Of a DNA stretch of 64,000 bases, positions 17,159 through 26,083 are shown piece after piece (the first letter of the stretch is position 1; each line of letters begins with the position of its first letter). The stretch lies in the NCBI GenBank assembly GCA_963759175.1, contig CAVWXP010000010.1:558001-622000 (forward strand). The letters are read 5' to 3'. The notes beneath the pieces were generated by a model. It worked only from the letters and a program-made list of their open reading frames with translations. It was not told where the DNA came from and did not search any database. The translations under genes were made by a program, and so were the position numbers. This stretch comes from SZUA-442 sp963759175. Lineage in GTDB: Bacteria > Actinomycetota > Acidimicrobiia > Spongiisociales > UBA5794.

Positions 17159-18587
17159 CGATGTCCGCTGGTTCGGTCCGCTCCATCAAGTAGGCGTCGA
17201 TCGACGCAGCAGCCCTCCGACCGGCAGCGAGGGCCAGGATCACCGTTGCGCCACCCGTCGCCACGTCACCACCGGCGAATACACCCTCGATGGTCGTCGC
17301 CCCGGTCACGGGGTCCACGAGGATCGTGCCACGAGGCGTCACGTCCAATCCCGGCGTTGCTCTCATCAGGATCGGGTTTGGGGCGTTGCCGATGGCGACG
17401 ATCGCGACATCGGCAGCTAGCCGGTCGAAGGATCCGGGAACGGGCTCGGGAGCGCGCCGTCCGCTCTGGTCAGCCTCGCCGAGGCGCATGCGCTGGGTCG
17501 TGAGGCCCGATAGGCACCCATCGACACCGTCGAATCGGACCGGTGCTTCCAGGAGCCGCATCACGACGCCCTCTTCGATGGCATGGGCGATCTCCTCGGC
17601 CCGTGCCGGCATCTCGTCGCGACTCCGCCTATAGACCATCGTGACCGGCCCGGCACCGAGGCGGAGGGCCGTCCGAGCAGCATCGACGGCGGTGTTGCCT
17701 CCACCGATCACGACGACAGGTCTCCCGTCGACGTCGTAGACCGGCGTCCTTGACGTGGGGTCATGGGCATGCATGAGGTTGACGCGGGTCAGGAATTCGT
17801 TCGCCGACGACACGCCGATGAGATCCTCACCCTCGATCCCCGGGAATCGCGGCAGCCCGGCACCCGTCCCGACGAACACGGCGTCGAAGCCCTCGTCGAC
17901 CATCAGCTCATGAACACCGATCCCGGCACCGATGAGCACATCCGTCACGAACTCGACTCCCTGGGCGGCGAGTGCCTCGACCTCGGCTCTGACGATCTCT
18001 TTGGGCAACCGAAACGGCGGGATGCCGTACACCAGGACACCTCCGAGCTCGTGGAGCGCCTCGAACACCGTCACATCGTGTCCTCGTCGCACGAGGTCAC
18101 CGGCACATGCGAGCCCGGCGGGACCGGATCCCACGACGGCCACCCGACGCCCGGTTCGCTCCTCGACCGGTGCAGGTGAAGCCATGTGGCCACGCTCGGT
18201 ATCGGCAACGAACCGCTCGAGGTAGCCGATGGCGATCGGCCTGCCCTTCTTGGCGAGGACACACGCACCTTCGCATTGGATCTCCTGGGGACACACCCGT
18301 CCACATATGGCAGGAAGGACGTTGTCGGAAGCGATGACCTCCGCGGCGGCGGCAGTGTCGCCGGCGGCGACGTGCCGGATGAACTCGTCGATGCGCACAC
18401 CGACGGGACACCCCTCGACGCACACGGGACGTTTGCAGTTCAGGCAACGGGAGGCCTCGAGGATGGCGAGGCCGCGCACGTAGCCGAGGGTGACCTCGTC
18501 GAAGTCCTCGGCGCGCACCGACGGCGGACGAACCGGCATGGCGGTGCGCTCCATCGCCATGCGCTCACGTTTGGTCAGGTCAGCCAT
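17151..18587 (-). CDS. FAD/FeS NAD(P)H oxidoreductase, NfnB/SudA/GltD-like large subunit
   Basis: 478-residue flavoprotein of the glutamate synthase small-chain superfamily. The N-terminal part carries two Cys clusters for [4Fe-4S] centres: Cys48, 51, 56, 60 and Cys95, 99, 105, 109. Two Rossmann motifs follow, VAVVGSGPAGLACAGDL for FAD and VVVIGGGNTAVDAARTA for NAD(P)H. The small subunit gene lies directly upstream and overlaps by 8 bases, which is the NfnAB/SudAB arrangement (ferredoxin:NADP transhydrogenase or sulfide dehydrogenase), not glutamate synthase. No gltB large subunit is present. The exact electron partner cannot be told from sequence. Confidence 0.85.
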   Translation of the reverse strand: MADLTKRERMAMERTAMPVRPPSVRAEDFDEVTLGYVRGLAILEASRCLNCKRPVCVEGCPVGVRIDEFIRHVAAGDTAAAAEVIASDNVLPAICGRVCPQEIQCEGACVLAKKGRPIAIGYLERFVADTERGHMASPAPVEERTGRRVAVVGSGPAGLACAGDLVRRGHDVTVFEALHELGGVLVYGIPPFRLPKEIVRAEVEALAAQGVEFVTDVLIGAGIGVHELMVDEGFDAVFVGTGAGLPRFPGIEGEDLIGVSSANEFLTRVNLMHAHDPTSRTPVYDVDGRPVVVIGGGNTAVDAARTALRLGAGPVTMVYRRSRDEMPARAEEIAHAIEEGVVMRLLEAPVRFDGVDGCLSGLTTQRMRLGEADQSGRRAPEPVPGSFDRLAADVAIVAIGNAPNPILMRATPGLDVTPRGTILVDPVTGATTIEGVFAGGDVATGGATVILALAAGRRAAASIDAYLMERTEPADIAT

Positions 18588-19416
18588 CGTTGCCCACCAT
18601 TCGACCGGCCTGGCATTCCTCGAAGACCAGATAGGCCGTGTTGCGTCTGGCCAGGGCCGGGAAGTCCACCAGATGGGCGTCGAACTCGGGTCCGTCCACA
18701 CACGCGAATCGGGCCACGCCATCGACGCGGACACGACAACCCCCGCACATCCCTGTGCCGTCCACCATGATCGGATTGAGGCTCGCAATCGTCGGTATCG
18801 AGAGCGGTCGCGTCATCTCGGCGACGGCTGCCATCATCGGAATGGGGCCGACGACGAACACCCGATCGACCCGATGAGCGGTGAGGATCGGTCCGAGCGC
18901 ATCGGTGACCATCCCACGTCTTCCCATCGATCCGTCCTCGGTGCAGAATTCGATGGCGTCACAGGCGTCGGCGAAACGGTCGCTGAGGATCACTTGATCC
19001 GACGAGCGGGCGCCGACGATGCCTATCACCGTGTTGCCGGCGGTAGCCAGTGCCCTGGCGACCGGAAGCCCGATGGCAACGCCCACACCGCCGGCGACGA
19101 CGACGCAGGTGCCGAAGTCATCGATCTCGGTGGGCTCACCGAGGGGACCGAGGAGGTCGGCCAGGCGATCGTTGGGTTCGAGCACCTGCATCTCGGTCGT
19201 CGAACGCCCGACGGCTTGCACGACCAGGCTGATCGTGCCGGAACCGGGATCCGACTCGCAGATCGTCAGGGGGATGCGTTCCCCGTCGTCGGTCGCCCTG
19301 ACGATGACGAACTGGCCTGCTCGGGCGTGTTCGGCCACCAGGGGGGCATCGACGACCAGCTCGATCGTTTCTGCACTGTGCCTGCGCGTCGAGCGAATGG
19401 CGAACCGTGCGTCCAC
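18580..19416 (-). CDS. FAD/[2Fe-2S] oxidoreductase small subunit, NfnA/SudB-like
   Basis: 278-residue ferredoxin-reductase-fold protein: an N-terminal FAD-binding barrel (AGQFVIVR, RIPLTICESD), an NAD-binding domain (VVAGGVGVAIGLPVARAL), and a C-terminal Cys cluster MCGGCRV...FACVDGPEFD that matches the [2Fe-2S] site of SudB/NfnA. It partners the downstream large subunit. I set the start at GTG 19416 because TACACT lies six bases upstream (leaderless) and the FAD domain begins there; the frame is open further upstream but reads like non-coding sequence. Confidence 0.85.
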   Translation of the reverse strand: MDARFAIRSTRRHSAETIELVVDAPLVAEHARAGQFVIVRATDDGERIPLTICESDPGSGTISLVVQAVGRSTTEMQVLEPNDRLADLLGPLGEPTEIDDFGTCVVVAGGVGVAIGLPVARALATAGNTVIGIVGARSSDQVILSDRFADACDAIEFCTEDGSMGRRGMVTDALGPILTAHRVDRVFVVGPIPMMAAVAEMTRPLSIPTIASLNPIMVDGTGMCGGCRVRVDGVARFACVDGPEFDAHLVDFPALARRNTAYLVFEECQAGRMVGNDG

Positions 19417-19422
19417 CTCCCC

Positions 19423-19428
19423 AGTGTA
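19423..19428 (-). promoter_or_regulatory. Leaderless -10 element for the NfnA/SudB-like operon
   Basis: TACACT on the minus strand ends six bases before GTG 19416. Confidence 0.5.
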
Positions 19429-19462
19429 CGCCCGATGCTCCAGCCCGAAGGTGCAGCGACCG

Positions 19463-20527
19463 CTAGGCGGGTCTGGCGGCCGTGCGGCGCTTGTCGCGAT
19501 TGAACGCCAGCAGCGTGATAGCACCGATGATCACCTGCGGGAAGTACGTTGCGGCCCTCCAGATCATCGTTGCGGCGAGGGCGCTGTTGTTGTCGAGCCC
19601 GAAGGATCCGAGGATGCTCGCGATGATGGCATCCGTCGTCCCGAGGCCGCCAGGAGGAACAGGGATGAACGTCGCGAGGCGACCGAAGGAGAACGCAACG
19701 AGTGCCTCGAATGGCCCGATCGGATCGAGCCAGCTGCCCTGGAGGGCGACTACGGCAAGGTAGAGGATCGAGTACTGGGCCAGCTGCTGACCCAGGTTGG
19801 CGAGGGTGATGAGCAGCCAACGGTCCTGGACCACATCGATGATCGAGCTGCGGAAGTCCACGATGCCTGCCGTCGCATCGATGTCGATGTCCTTGTTGAT
19901 CAGGCCGGTCAGCCATCGGATCGCCCCGTCGGCCCATCCGCCGATCCTGCGGGCCGTGTCCTCGGACCTGAGGATGAGGGCGAAGACCCCGATCCCGACG
20001 ACCACGGCCGTTGTCGCGAGGAGGGTGATGCCCGCCGCCTCGATGGTCGCCTGCCCCACGATGGCCAGGGCCAGCAGGCCGAGAACCGGTAACGACAGGG
20101 TGACGAACGTGTTCCACGCCGACGTGATGCCGATCGTCGCCGTTGCAGGCGCCGCCCCATAGCCGTAGCTCTGGAGCATGCCGAACTGTACGGCGAGACC
20201 GAAGGCGCCACCGGCCGGTACGACATTGCTGATCATGAACGACGTCTGACGCACCTTGAACGCCTGCCAGTAGTTGATACCGGGCAGGGCGGCCACGTAG
20301 GGAAGGACGTAGATGGCGATCATGGCGACCGTGGCGAGCACGATCATGCCGAGTTGCAACGCATCCATGCCCTGGATGGCTTCCCAGGCGGCGTCGTAGT
20401 CGCCGAATTGGGGAAGGATGACCACGAACACCAGGACGAGGATGATGAGCGTCAACGCACCAGCGATGATCTGCTGTTTGCCGAACTTCGGTTTCTCCGG
20501 AGTGTCGGCGGTAGGGGTGTCTGACAC
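19463..20527 (-). CDS. Lysylphosphatidylglycerol synthase TM-domain (UPF0104/flippase-like) protein
   Basis: 354-residue membrane protein with about eight helices and the family hallmarks VPAGGAFGLAVQFGMLQSYG and PPGGLGTTDAIIASIL. It lacks the catalytic domain of true MprF proteins, so it is a stand-alone flippase-like module, probably moving a lipid. The start is uncertain: GTG 20527 (VSDTPT) or TTG 20560. TACATT just upstream of the TTG (minus strand) favours transcription through 20527. It sits downstream of nothing obvious and is divergent from kbl. A second, much larger relative is at 48907-51357. Confidence 0.8.
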   Translation of the reverse strand: MSDTPTADTPEKPKFGKQQIIAGALTLIILVLVFVVILPQFGDYDAAWEAIQGMDALQLGMIVLATVAMIAIYVLPYVAALPGINYWQAFKVRQTSFMISNVVPAGGAFGLAVQFGMLQSYGYGAAPATATIGITSAWNTFVTLSLPVLGLLALAIVGQATIEAAGITLLATTAVVVGIGVFALILRSEDTARRIGGWADGAIRWLTGLINKDIDIDATAGIVDFRSSIIDVVQDRWLLITLANLGQQLAQYSILYLAVVALQGSWLDPIGPFEALVAFSFGRLATFIPVPPGGLGTTDAIIASILGSFGLDNNSALAATMIWRAATYFPQVIIGAITLLAFNRDKRRTAARPA

Positions 20528-20613
20528 GGGAAACCTCGTCGGGATGCGTCTGCGCAGCAATGTAGCACCGGGCTGGGAGCCACCCCCTGCATAGACTCGG
20601 TGTTGGAGGTGCC

Positions 20614-21804
20614 ATGCAGACGGAGTTCCTCGATCACCTTGCAGCGGAGGCAGCGCAACTGCGGACCGCCGGCCTGTACAAGTCCGAACGAATCATCGCG
20701 TCGCCCCAGGACGCGGTGATCACCCTCGAGGACGGCTCCGAGGTCATCAACTTCTGTGCGAACAACTACCTGGGCCTCGCCGACGACGAACGCATCGTCG
20801 CGGCGGCCATCGAGGCAGCGGAACGCTACGGCTACGGCATGGCGTCGGTGCGTTTCATCTGCGGCACCCAGACGATCCACACGGAGCTCGAACGTCGCAT
20901 CGGCGAGTTCGTCGGATGTGACGCAGCGATCCTGTACTCGTCGTGCTGGGATGCCAACGGGGGCCTCTTCGAGACCCTCCTGGGACCCGAGGATGCCATC
21001 ATCTCCGATGCCCTCAACCATGCCTCGATCATCGACGGCGTCCGCCTCTGCAAGGCGAAGCGGTACCGGTACGCCAACAACGACATGGCCGACCTCGCCC
21101 GCGCCCTCGAACAGGCTCGCGGTGCCCGGTTCACGATGATCGCAACGGACGGCGTGTTCTCGATGGACGGCGTCATCGCAAACCTGCCGGAGATCTGTGA
21201 CCTCGCCGACGAATACGGTGCCATGGTGATGGTCGACGACTCCCACGCCGTGGGGTTCACCGGTCCATCGGGCGGGGGCACGCCGGACTACTGGGGCGTG
21301 TCAGATCGGGTCGACATCGTCACCGGCACCCTCGGCAAGGCGCTCGGTGGAGCCTCGGGCGGTTACACGGCGGGTCCGAGCGAAGTGGTCGACGTCTTGC
21401 GACAACGCTCCCGTCCCTATCTGTTCTCGAACAGCCTCACCCCGATCATCGCGGCCACCACGATCACGACCCTCGACATCCTGCGATCATCCGATGCCTT
21501 GCGCACGCGACTCGCCGGAAACGCTGCCCGCTTCCGCTCCGGTATGGAGGAGGCGGGGTTCACCCTCGCGGGAGCCGATCATCCCATCATCCCGGTCATG
21601 TTGGGCGATGCCCGTGTTGCAGGCGAGATGGCGGAGCGCCTCCTGGGCGAGGGGGTGTACGTCGTGGGCTTCTCGTTCCCGGTCGTGCCGGAAGGCGAGG
21701 CACGTATTCGCACACAGATGTCGGCCGCCCACACGCACGATCAGATCGATATCGCTGTCGACGCCTTCACACGGGTCGGGGCGGACATGGGCCTGGTGGG
21801 ATGA
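20614..21804 (+). CDS. kbl: Glycine C-acetyltransferase (2-amino-3-ketobutyrate CoA ligase)
   Basis: 396-residue PLP enzyme of the alpha-oxoamine synthase family. It cleaves 2-amino-3-oxobutyrate with CoA to glycine and acetyl-CoA, the second step of threonine breakdown. Visible motifs: NFCANNYLGLA (46-56), the cofactor region VDDSHAVGFTG (207-217) and the Schiff-base Lys242 in TGTLGKALGG. Length matches Kbl (about 398). GGAGG lies five bases before the ATG, and TAGACT upstream is a plausible -10. The stop overlaps the tdh start, forming the classical kbl-tdh pair. Confidence 0.95.
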   Translation: MQTEFLDHLAAEAAQLRTAGLYKSERIIASPQDAVITLEDGSEVINFCANNYLGLADDERIVAAAIEAAERYGYGMASVRFICGTQTIHTELERRIGEFVGCDAAILYSSCWDANGGLFETLLGPEDAIISDALNHASIIDGVRLCKAKRYRYANNDMADLARALEQARGARFTMIATDGVFSMDGVIANLPEICDLADEYGAMVMVDDSHAVGFTGPSGGGTPDYWGVSDRVDIVTGTLGKALGGASGGYTAGPSEVVDVLRQRSRPYLFSNSLTPIIAATTITTLDILRSSDALRTRLAGNAARFRSGMEEAGFTLAGADHPIIPVMLGDARVAGEMAERLLGEGVYVVGFSFPVVPEGEARIRTQMSAAHTHDQIDIAVDAFTRVGADMGLVG

Positions 21805-22829
21805 TGCGGGCGCTCGTGAAGTCCCTGCCGGAACCCGGCATCTGGCTCAGCGATGTACCCGTTCCCGAGGTCGGGCCCAACGACGTCCGCATACGGGTGT
21901 CGAAGACGTCGATCTGTGGAACCGACCTGCACATCGTCGCCTGGGATGAATGGGCGGCTGCCACCGTGCCTGCGCCCATGACGATCGGGCACGAGTACGT
22001 GGGTGTCGTGACGGAGCTGGGCTCGGAGGTCGAAGGCATCGTCGTCGGCCAGCGGGTCTCGGGAGAGGGTCACGTCGTGTGCGGACGGTGCCGCAACTGC
22101 CAGGCGGGCCGCAGGCACCTGTGCATCAACACGATCGGGGTCGGGGTCAACCGTCCGGGTGCGTTCGCCGAGTACGTGGTGATCCCGGGATCGAACGTCC
22201 AGCCGGTTCCCGAGGACGTGCCCGATGACATCGCCGCGATCCTGGATCCGCTCGGGAACGCCGTCCACACGGCGCTGAACTTCGACCTCGTCGGCGAGGA
22301 CGTCCTCGTCACCGGCGCGGGACCGATCGGGATGATGGCGGTCGCCATCGCCCGCCATGTCGGTGCCCGCTACATCGTCGTGACGGACGTCAACGAGTAC
22401 CGCCTCGATCTCGCCGCACGGATGGGGGCGGATCGGGAGTTGCACGCCGAGCGGGATTCATTGGAGGACGCCATGTCCTCCCTCGGTATGCGTGAGGGTT
22501 TCGACGTCGGGTTGGAGATGTCCGGCGTCCCCAGCGCACTCCACGACATGATCACCCACATGGACAACGGTGGCCACATCGCCCTCCTCGGTATCCCACC
22601 GAGACAAGCGCCCATCGACTGGAACGACATCGTGTTCAAGGGCCTCACTCTCCAGGGAATCTATGGGCGGCGGATGTTCGAGACCTGGTACAAGATGCTG
22701 GCCATGCTCGAGACGGGCCTCGATGTGTCCCCCGTGGTCACCCACCACTTCCCTGCCGAGGACTATGCGGAGGCGCTCGACGTCATGCGGTCGGGTGCGT
22801 GCGGCAAGGTCATCCTCGACTGGACCTGA
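21801..22829 (+). CDS. tdh: L-threonine 3-dehydrogenase
   Basis: 342-residue zinc-dependent medium-chain dehydrogenase oxidising threonine to 2-amino-3-oxobutyrate with NAD+, feeding Kbl. Catalytic zinc ligands are Cys39 (SICGTDLH) and the GHEY motif, and the structural zinc site is CGRCRNCQAGRRHLC. The Rossmann motif is VTGAGPIGMMA. The start at 21801 overlaps the kbl stop as ATGA; the next ATG three bases later is equally possible. The normal Tdh length of about 341 and the pairing make this call firm. Confidence 0.95.
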   Translation: MMRALVKSLPEPGIWLSDVPVPEVGPNDVRIRVSKTSICGTDLHIVAWDEWAAATVPAPMTIGHEYVGVVTELGSEVEGIVVGQRVSGEGHVVCGRCRNCQAGRRHLCINTIGVGVNRPGAFAEYVVIPGSNVQPVPEDVPDDIAAILDPLGNAVHTALNFDLVGEDVLVTGAGPIGMMAVAIARHVGARYIVVTDVNEYRLDLAARMGADRELHAERDSLEDAMSSLGMREGFDVGLEMSGVPSALHDMITHMDNGGHIALLGIPPRQAPIDWNDIVFKGLTLQGIYGRRMFETWYKMLAMLETGLDVSPVVTHHFPAEDYAEALDVMRSGACGKVILDWT

Positions 22830-22836
22830 CAGGCGT

Positions 22837-22853
22837 CATCGGAGCTGCCGATG
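22837..22853. terminator. Short hairpin between convergent tdh and glgB
   Basis: CATCGG-AGCTG-CCGATG forms a 6-bp stem with a 5-base loop in the 26-base gap between two convergent stops. It is a candidate bidirectional terminator with no U-tract. Confidence 0.35.
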
Positions 22854-22855
22854 GG

Positions 22856-24718
22856 TCAGCGGTTCGGGACGTAGAACGCGGCGGCCAGGGGCGGAATCGT
22901 GAGGTTGAGGGACTGGTCGTAGCCATGGGTCGAAACCGCATCGGACTCGATGTCGCCATTGACGACACCGCTCCCGCCATACGCCATGTCATCGCTGTTG
23001 AGCGCTTCGCTCCAGGTCCCGCCGATCGGTACGCCGACCCGATAGTCGTGGCGCACGATAGGCGTGAAATTCGCCACGAACAGAACGGGTGAACCGTCCC
23101 TGGCGAGCCTCAGGTAGGCGTAGATGCTGTTGGCCGCATCGTCGCCGACGACCCAGCGGAAGCCCGCAGGGTCGTTGTCGAGCTCGAACATCGATCGATG
23201 CTCCACGAGGAACGCGTTGAGGTCCGAGACCCAGTCACGCACCCCCCGGTGCTCGGCGAGGCCGAGGAGTCCCCAGTCGAGTTCCTGCTCGTGGTTCCAC
23301 TCGTCGTTCACGGCGAACTCGCTGCCCATGAACAGCAGCGCCTTGCCGGGCTGGCTCCATTGGTAGCCATAGAGCGCCCGCAGACCCGCGAACTGCTGCC
23401 AACGATCCCCCGGTTGCTTGCCGAGCAGCGAGCCCTTCCCGTGGACGACCTCGTCGTGTGAAAGGGGAAGGGTGAAGTTCTCGTTGTAGGCGTACACCAT
23501 GCGGAACGTCAGTTCATGGTGGTGGTGGCTGCGGTGGATGGGATCACGCGCGACGTATCGCAAGGTGTCGTTCATCCAGCCCATGTCCCACTTCTGGCCG
23601 AATCCCACACCACCGACATCGACAGGGGCGGTCACACCGGCGAACGCCGTGGACTCCTCAGCGAACATCTGGACATCGGGATGCTCACGGAACACCGTCG
23701 TGTTCAGCTGCTGGAGGAACGAGATCGCCTCGAGGTTCTCACGGCCGCCGTGGATGTTCGGCACCCACTCGCCTGCCTTGCGCGAGTAGTCGCGATAGAG
23801 CATGGACGCGACTGCGTCGACGCGGATACCGTCGACGTGGTAGTCGTCGAGCCACATCATGGCGCTCGACAGGAGGAAGCTGCGTACCTCGTGGCGGCCA
23901 TAGTTGAAGATGAGGCTGTCCCAATCCGGGTGGTAGCCCTCCTGCGGATCGGCGTGCTCATACAGGTGTGTTCCGTCGAACATCGCCAAACCGAAGGCAT
24001 CCGAGGGGAAGTGCGACGGCACCCAGTCGAGTATCACGCCGATCCCCGCCTGGTGGAGATGATCGACGAGGTACATGAGATCCTGTGGCTCGCCGTAGCG
24101 CGCCGTCGGTGCGAAGTATCCGGTCGTCTGGTACCCCCACGAGCCGTAGAAGGGGTGCTCCATGACCGGAAGCAGCTCCACATGGGTGAATCCCATCTCT
24201 GCCACGTAGTCGACCAGCTGGTGCGCCAGGGCCCGGTACCCGCCTGGCTCGTACCGCCACGAGCCGAGGTGGACCTCATAGATCGCCATCGGTGCATCGA
24301 GGGCATTGTGCGGTCCGCGCTTGGCCATCCAGTCGGCGTCGCCCCAGGGGTGATCACGGTCCCACACGATCGAACCGGTCCGAGGCGGTTCCTCGGACCA
24401 TGACCCACATGGATCGGCCTTGTCGAACGGCGCTCCCCCATCAGGCCCGGTGATGCGGTACTTGTACACGGCGCCCTTCTCGACGCCGCTGATAGCGCCG
24501 TGCCATACACCCGATCCGTCGGGGTGCAGGTCGACACCATCGACCCAGCCGGTGAAGTCACCGATCACCTCGACCCGCGAGGCCGACGGCGCCCACACCC
24601 GAAAGGTGGTCGCGTCCTCACCGAGGTGGGCTCCGAGGACTCCCGAGAGCCTTGTGGCGGTGCCCTCGTTGAGGGCCCAACGGTCGAGATCGGACAGGGG
24701 ATCTGGTGTAGCAATCAC
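22856..24718 (-). CDS. glgB: 1,4-alpha-glucan branching enzyme
   Basis: 620-residue GH13 enzyme that makes alpha-1,6 branches in glycogen. A CBM48 domain (TFRVWAPSASRVEVIGDFTG) precedes the (beta/alpha)8 barrel with VELLPVMEHPFYGSWGYQ, the nucleophile Asp in DGIRVDAVASMLYRDY, the acid/base Glu in MFAEEST and LPLSHDEVVHGKGSL. It lacks the extra N-terminal N1 domain of about 730-residue forms. The start is GTG 24718 with TACATT six bases upstream (leaderless); the open frame further upstream overlaps glgC and has no protein-like content. Confidence 0.95.
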   Translation of the reverse strand: MIATPDPLSDLDRWALNEGTATRLSGVLGAHLGEDATTFRVWAPSASRVEVIGDFTGWVDGVDLHPDGSGVWHGAISGVEKGAVYKYRITGPDGGAPFDKADPCGSWSEEPPRTGSIVWDRDHPWGDADWMAKRGPHNALDAPMAIYEVHLGSWRYEPGGYRALAHQLVDYVAEMGFTHVELLPVMEHPFYGSWGYQTTGYFAPTARYGEPQDLMYLVDHLHQAGIGVILDWVPSHFPSDAFGLAMFDGTHLYEHADPQEGYHPDWDSLIFNYGRHEVRSFLLSSAMMWLDDYHVDGIRVDAVASMLYRDYSRKAGEWVPNIHGGRENLEAISFLQQLNTTVFREHPDVQMFAEESTAFAGVTAPVDVGGVGFGQKWDMGWMNDTLRYVARDPIHRSHHHHELTFRMVYAYNENFTLPLSHDEVVHGKGSLLGKQPGDRWQQFAGLRALYGYQWSQPGKALLFMGSEFAVNDEWNHEQELDWGLLGLAEHRGVRDWVSDLNAFLVEHRSMFELDNDPAGFRWVVGDDAANSIYAYLRLARDGSPVLFVANFTPIVRHDYRVGVPIGGTWSEALNSDDMAYGGSGVVNGDIESDAVSTHGYDQSLNLTIPPLAAAFYVPNR

Positions 24719-24724
24719 GAGCCC

Positions 24725-24730
24725 AATGTA
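24725..24730 (-). promoter_or_regulatory. Leaderless -10 element for glgB
   Basis: TACATT on the minus strand ends six bases before GTG 24718, in the 111-base region divergent from glgC. Confidence 0.5.
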
Positions 24731-24829
24731 CCGCTCGCGTCGCTGCTGGGAGCACCCGCTTGCGAATCGTGCGCTGAGACAGACGAGATCGTCGGCGTGG
24801 CCGTCCTGCCGATGTGCGAGTATGGGGCC

Positions 24830-26083
24830 ATGCAACGCATGCCGTATGACGCACAGGTCCTGTCCATCGTGCTCGCGGGTGGCATGGGCAAGCGCCTCAT
24901 GCCCCTGACGGCGGTCCGCGCCAAACCTGCGGTCCCCCACGGCGGCCAGTACCGACTCATCGACTTCGCCCTGTCGAACCTCGTGAATGGCGGATACCGG
25001 AGGATCGTGGTCCTGACGCAGTACAAGAGCCACAGCCTCGATGTCCACATCTCGCGGACGTGGCGCCTGTCGTCGATCATGGGGTCATATGTGACGACGG
25101 TTCCTGCCCAGATGCGCCGCGGACCCCAGTGGTTCGCCGGGTCGGCCGATGCGATCTTCCAGAACATGAACCTGATCGACGACGAGAAACCGGAGTACAT
25201 CTTCGTGTTCGGCGCCGACCACATCTATCGGATGGATCCCAACCAGATGCTCCAGCACCACATCGACTCCGGTGCTGGGGTCACGGTCGCCGGGATCAGG
25301 GTGCCGAGGGCGGAGGCATCCGAGTTCGGCGTCATCCAGCCCTCGGACGCGTCCTCGCGCATCGAGCAGTTCCTCGAGAAGCCGGACGACCCGCCGGGCC
25401 TCCCGGACTCACCGGACGAGGTGTTGGCATCGATGGGCAACTACGTGTTCAGCACCGACGTACTCGTCGACATCGTCCAGGCTGACGCGGCGTCGTCCAA
25501 GTCCAGTCGCGACCTCGGCGGGGACATCATCCCGGCCCTCGTCAAATCGGGTGAGGCCCATGTCTACGACTTCACCCAGAACGTCGTCCCCGGCGAGACG
25601 GCGCGGGACCGCCACTACTGGCGGGACGTCGGAACCCTCGACTCGTACTACGCATCCAACATGGACCTCGTCGATCCCGAGCCGGTGTTCAACCTCTACA
25701 ACACTGCCTGGCCGGTCCACACATCGGTGGCTCGAACGCTGCCACCGGCCAAGATCGTCGCCCACGGCGAGCTGGGTTCGGGACGCGTCGCCAACTCGAT
25801 GGTCGCACCGGGGTCGATCATCACCGGCGCCACCGTCGAACACTCGATCATCTCCCCCAACGTCCGGATCGAACCCGGAGCCGTGGTGGAGAACTCGATC
25901 CTCTTCGACGACGTGGTCATCGGGCCCGGAGCCGTGGTCCGCAACGCCATCATCGACAAGAACGTGATCGTCCCGCGCAACCGGGGCATCGGCGTCGACC
26001 GCGACCGCGACGAGGAGGAGTTCGCGGTGTCGCGTGGCGGTGTCGTCGCCGTCGCCAAGGGTCAGCAGATCAGCTACAGCTGA
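24830..26083 (+). CDS. glgC: Glucose-1-phosphate adenylyltransferase
   Basis: 417-residue cytoplasmic enzyme making ADP-glucose, the committed and allosterically controlled step of bacterial glycogen synthesis. Motifs: VLAGGMGKRLMPLTAVRAKP (nucleotide loop), FGADHIYRMD (metal-binding), FLEKPDDP and HYWRDVGT. A left-handed beta-helix C-terminus carries the hexapeptide-like run from HSIISPNVRIEPGAVV on. Starts at 24812, 24830 and 24839 are all in frame; 24830 gives a conventional N-terminus. It is divergent from glgB and convergent with glgA, overlapping it by 10 bases. Confidence 0.95.
   Translation: MQRMPYDAQVLSIVLAGGMGKRLMPLTAVRAKPAVPHGGQYRLIDFALSNLVNGGYRRIVVLTQYKSHSLDVHISRTWRLSSIMGSYVTTVPAQMRRGPQWFAGSADAIFQNMNLIDDEKPEYIFVFGADHIYRMDPNQMLQHHIDSGAGVTVAGIRVPRAEASEFGVIQPSDASSRIEQFLEKPDDPPGLPDSPDEVLASMGNYVFSTDVLVDIVQADAASSKSSRDLGGDIIPALVKSGEAHVYDFTQNVVPGETARDRHYWRDVGTLDSYYASNMDLVDPEPVFNLYNTAWPVHTSVARTLPPAKIVAHGELGSGRVANSMVAPGSIITGATVEHSIISPNVRIEPGAVVENSILFDDVVIGPGAVVRNAIIDKNVIVPRNRGIGVDRDRDEEEFAVSRGGVVAVAKGQQISYS

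Noticed and set aside
17151..18587. Glutamate synthase small subunit (GltD)
   Set aside because: No gltB is present, and the overlapping [2Fe-2S]/FAD partner gene points to the NfnAB/SudAB type.
19266..20615. A 449-residue minus-strand frame over the UPF0104 gene
   Set aside because: It is a shadow of the UPF0104 gene and the NfnA-like gene, with His/Arg-rich composition and no domain.
24500..24829. 110 extra residues upstream of glgC in the same frame
   Set aside because: They lie antisense to the start of glgB and have no GlgC homology; the ADP-glucose pyrophosphorylase fold begins just after 24830.
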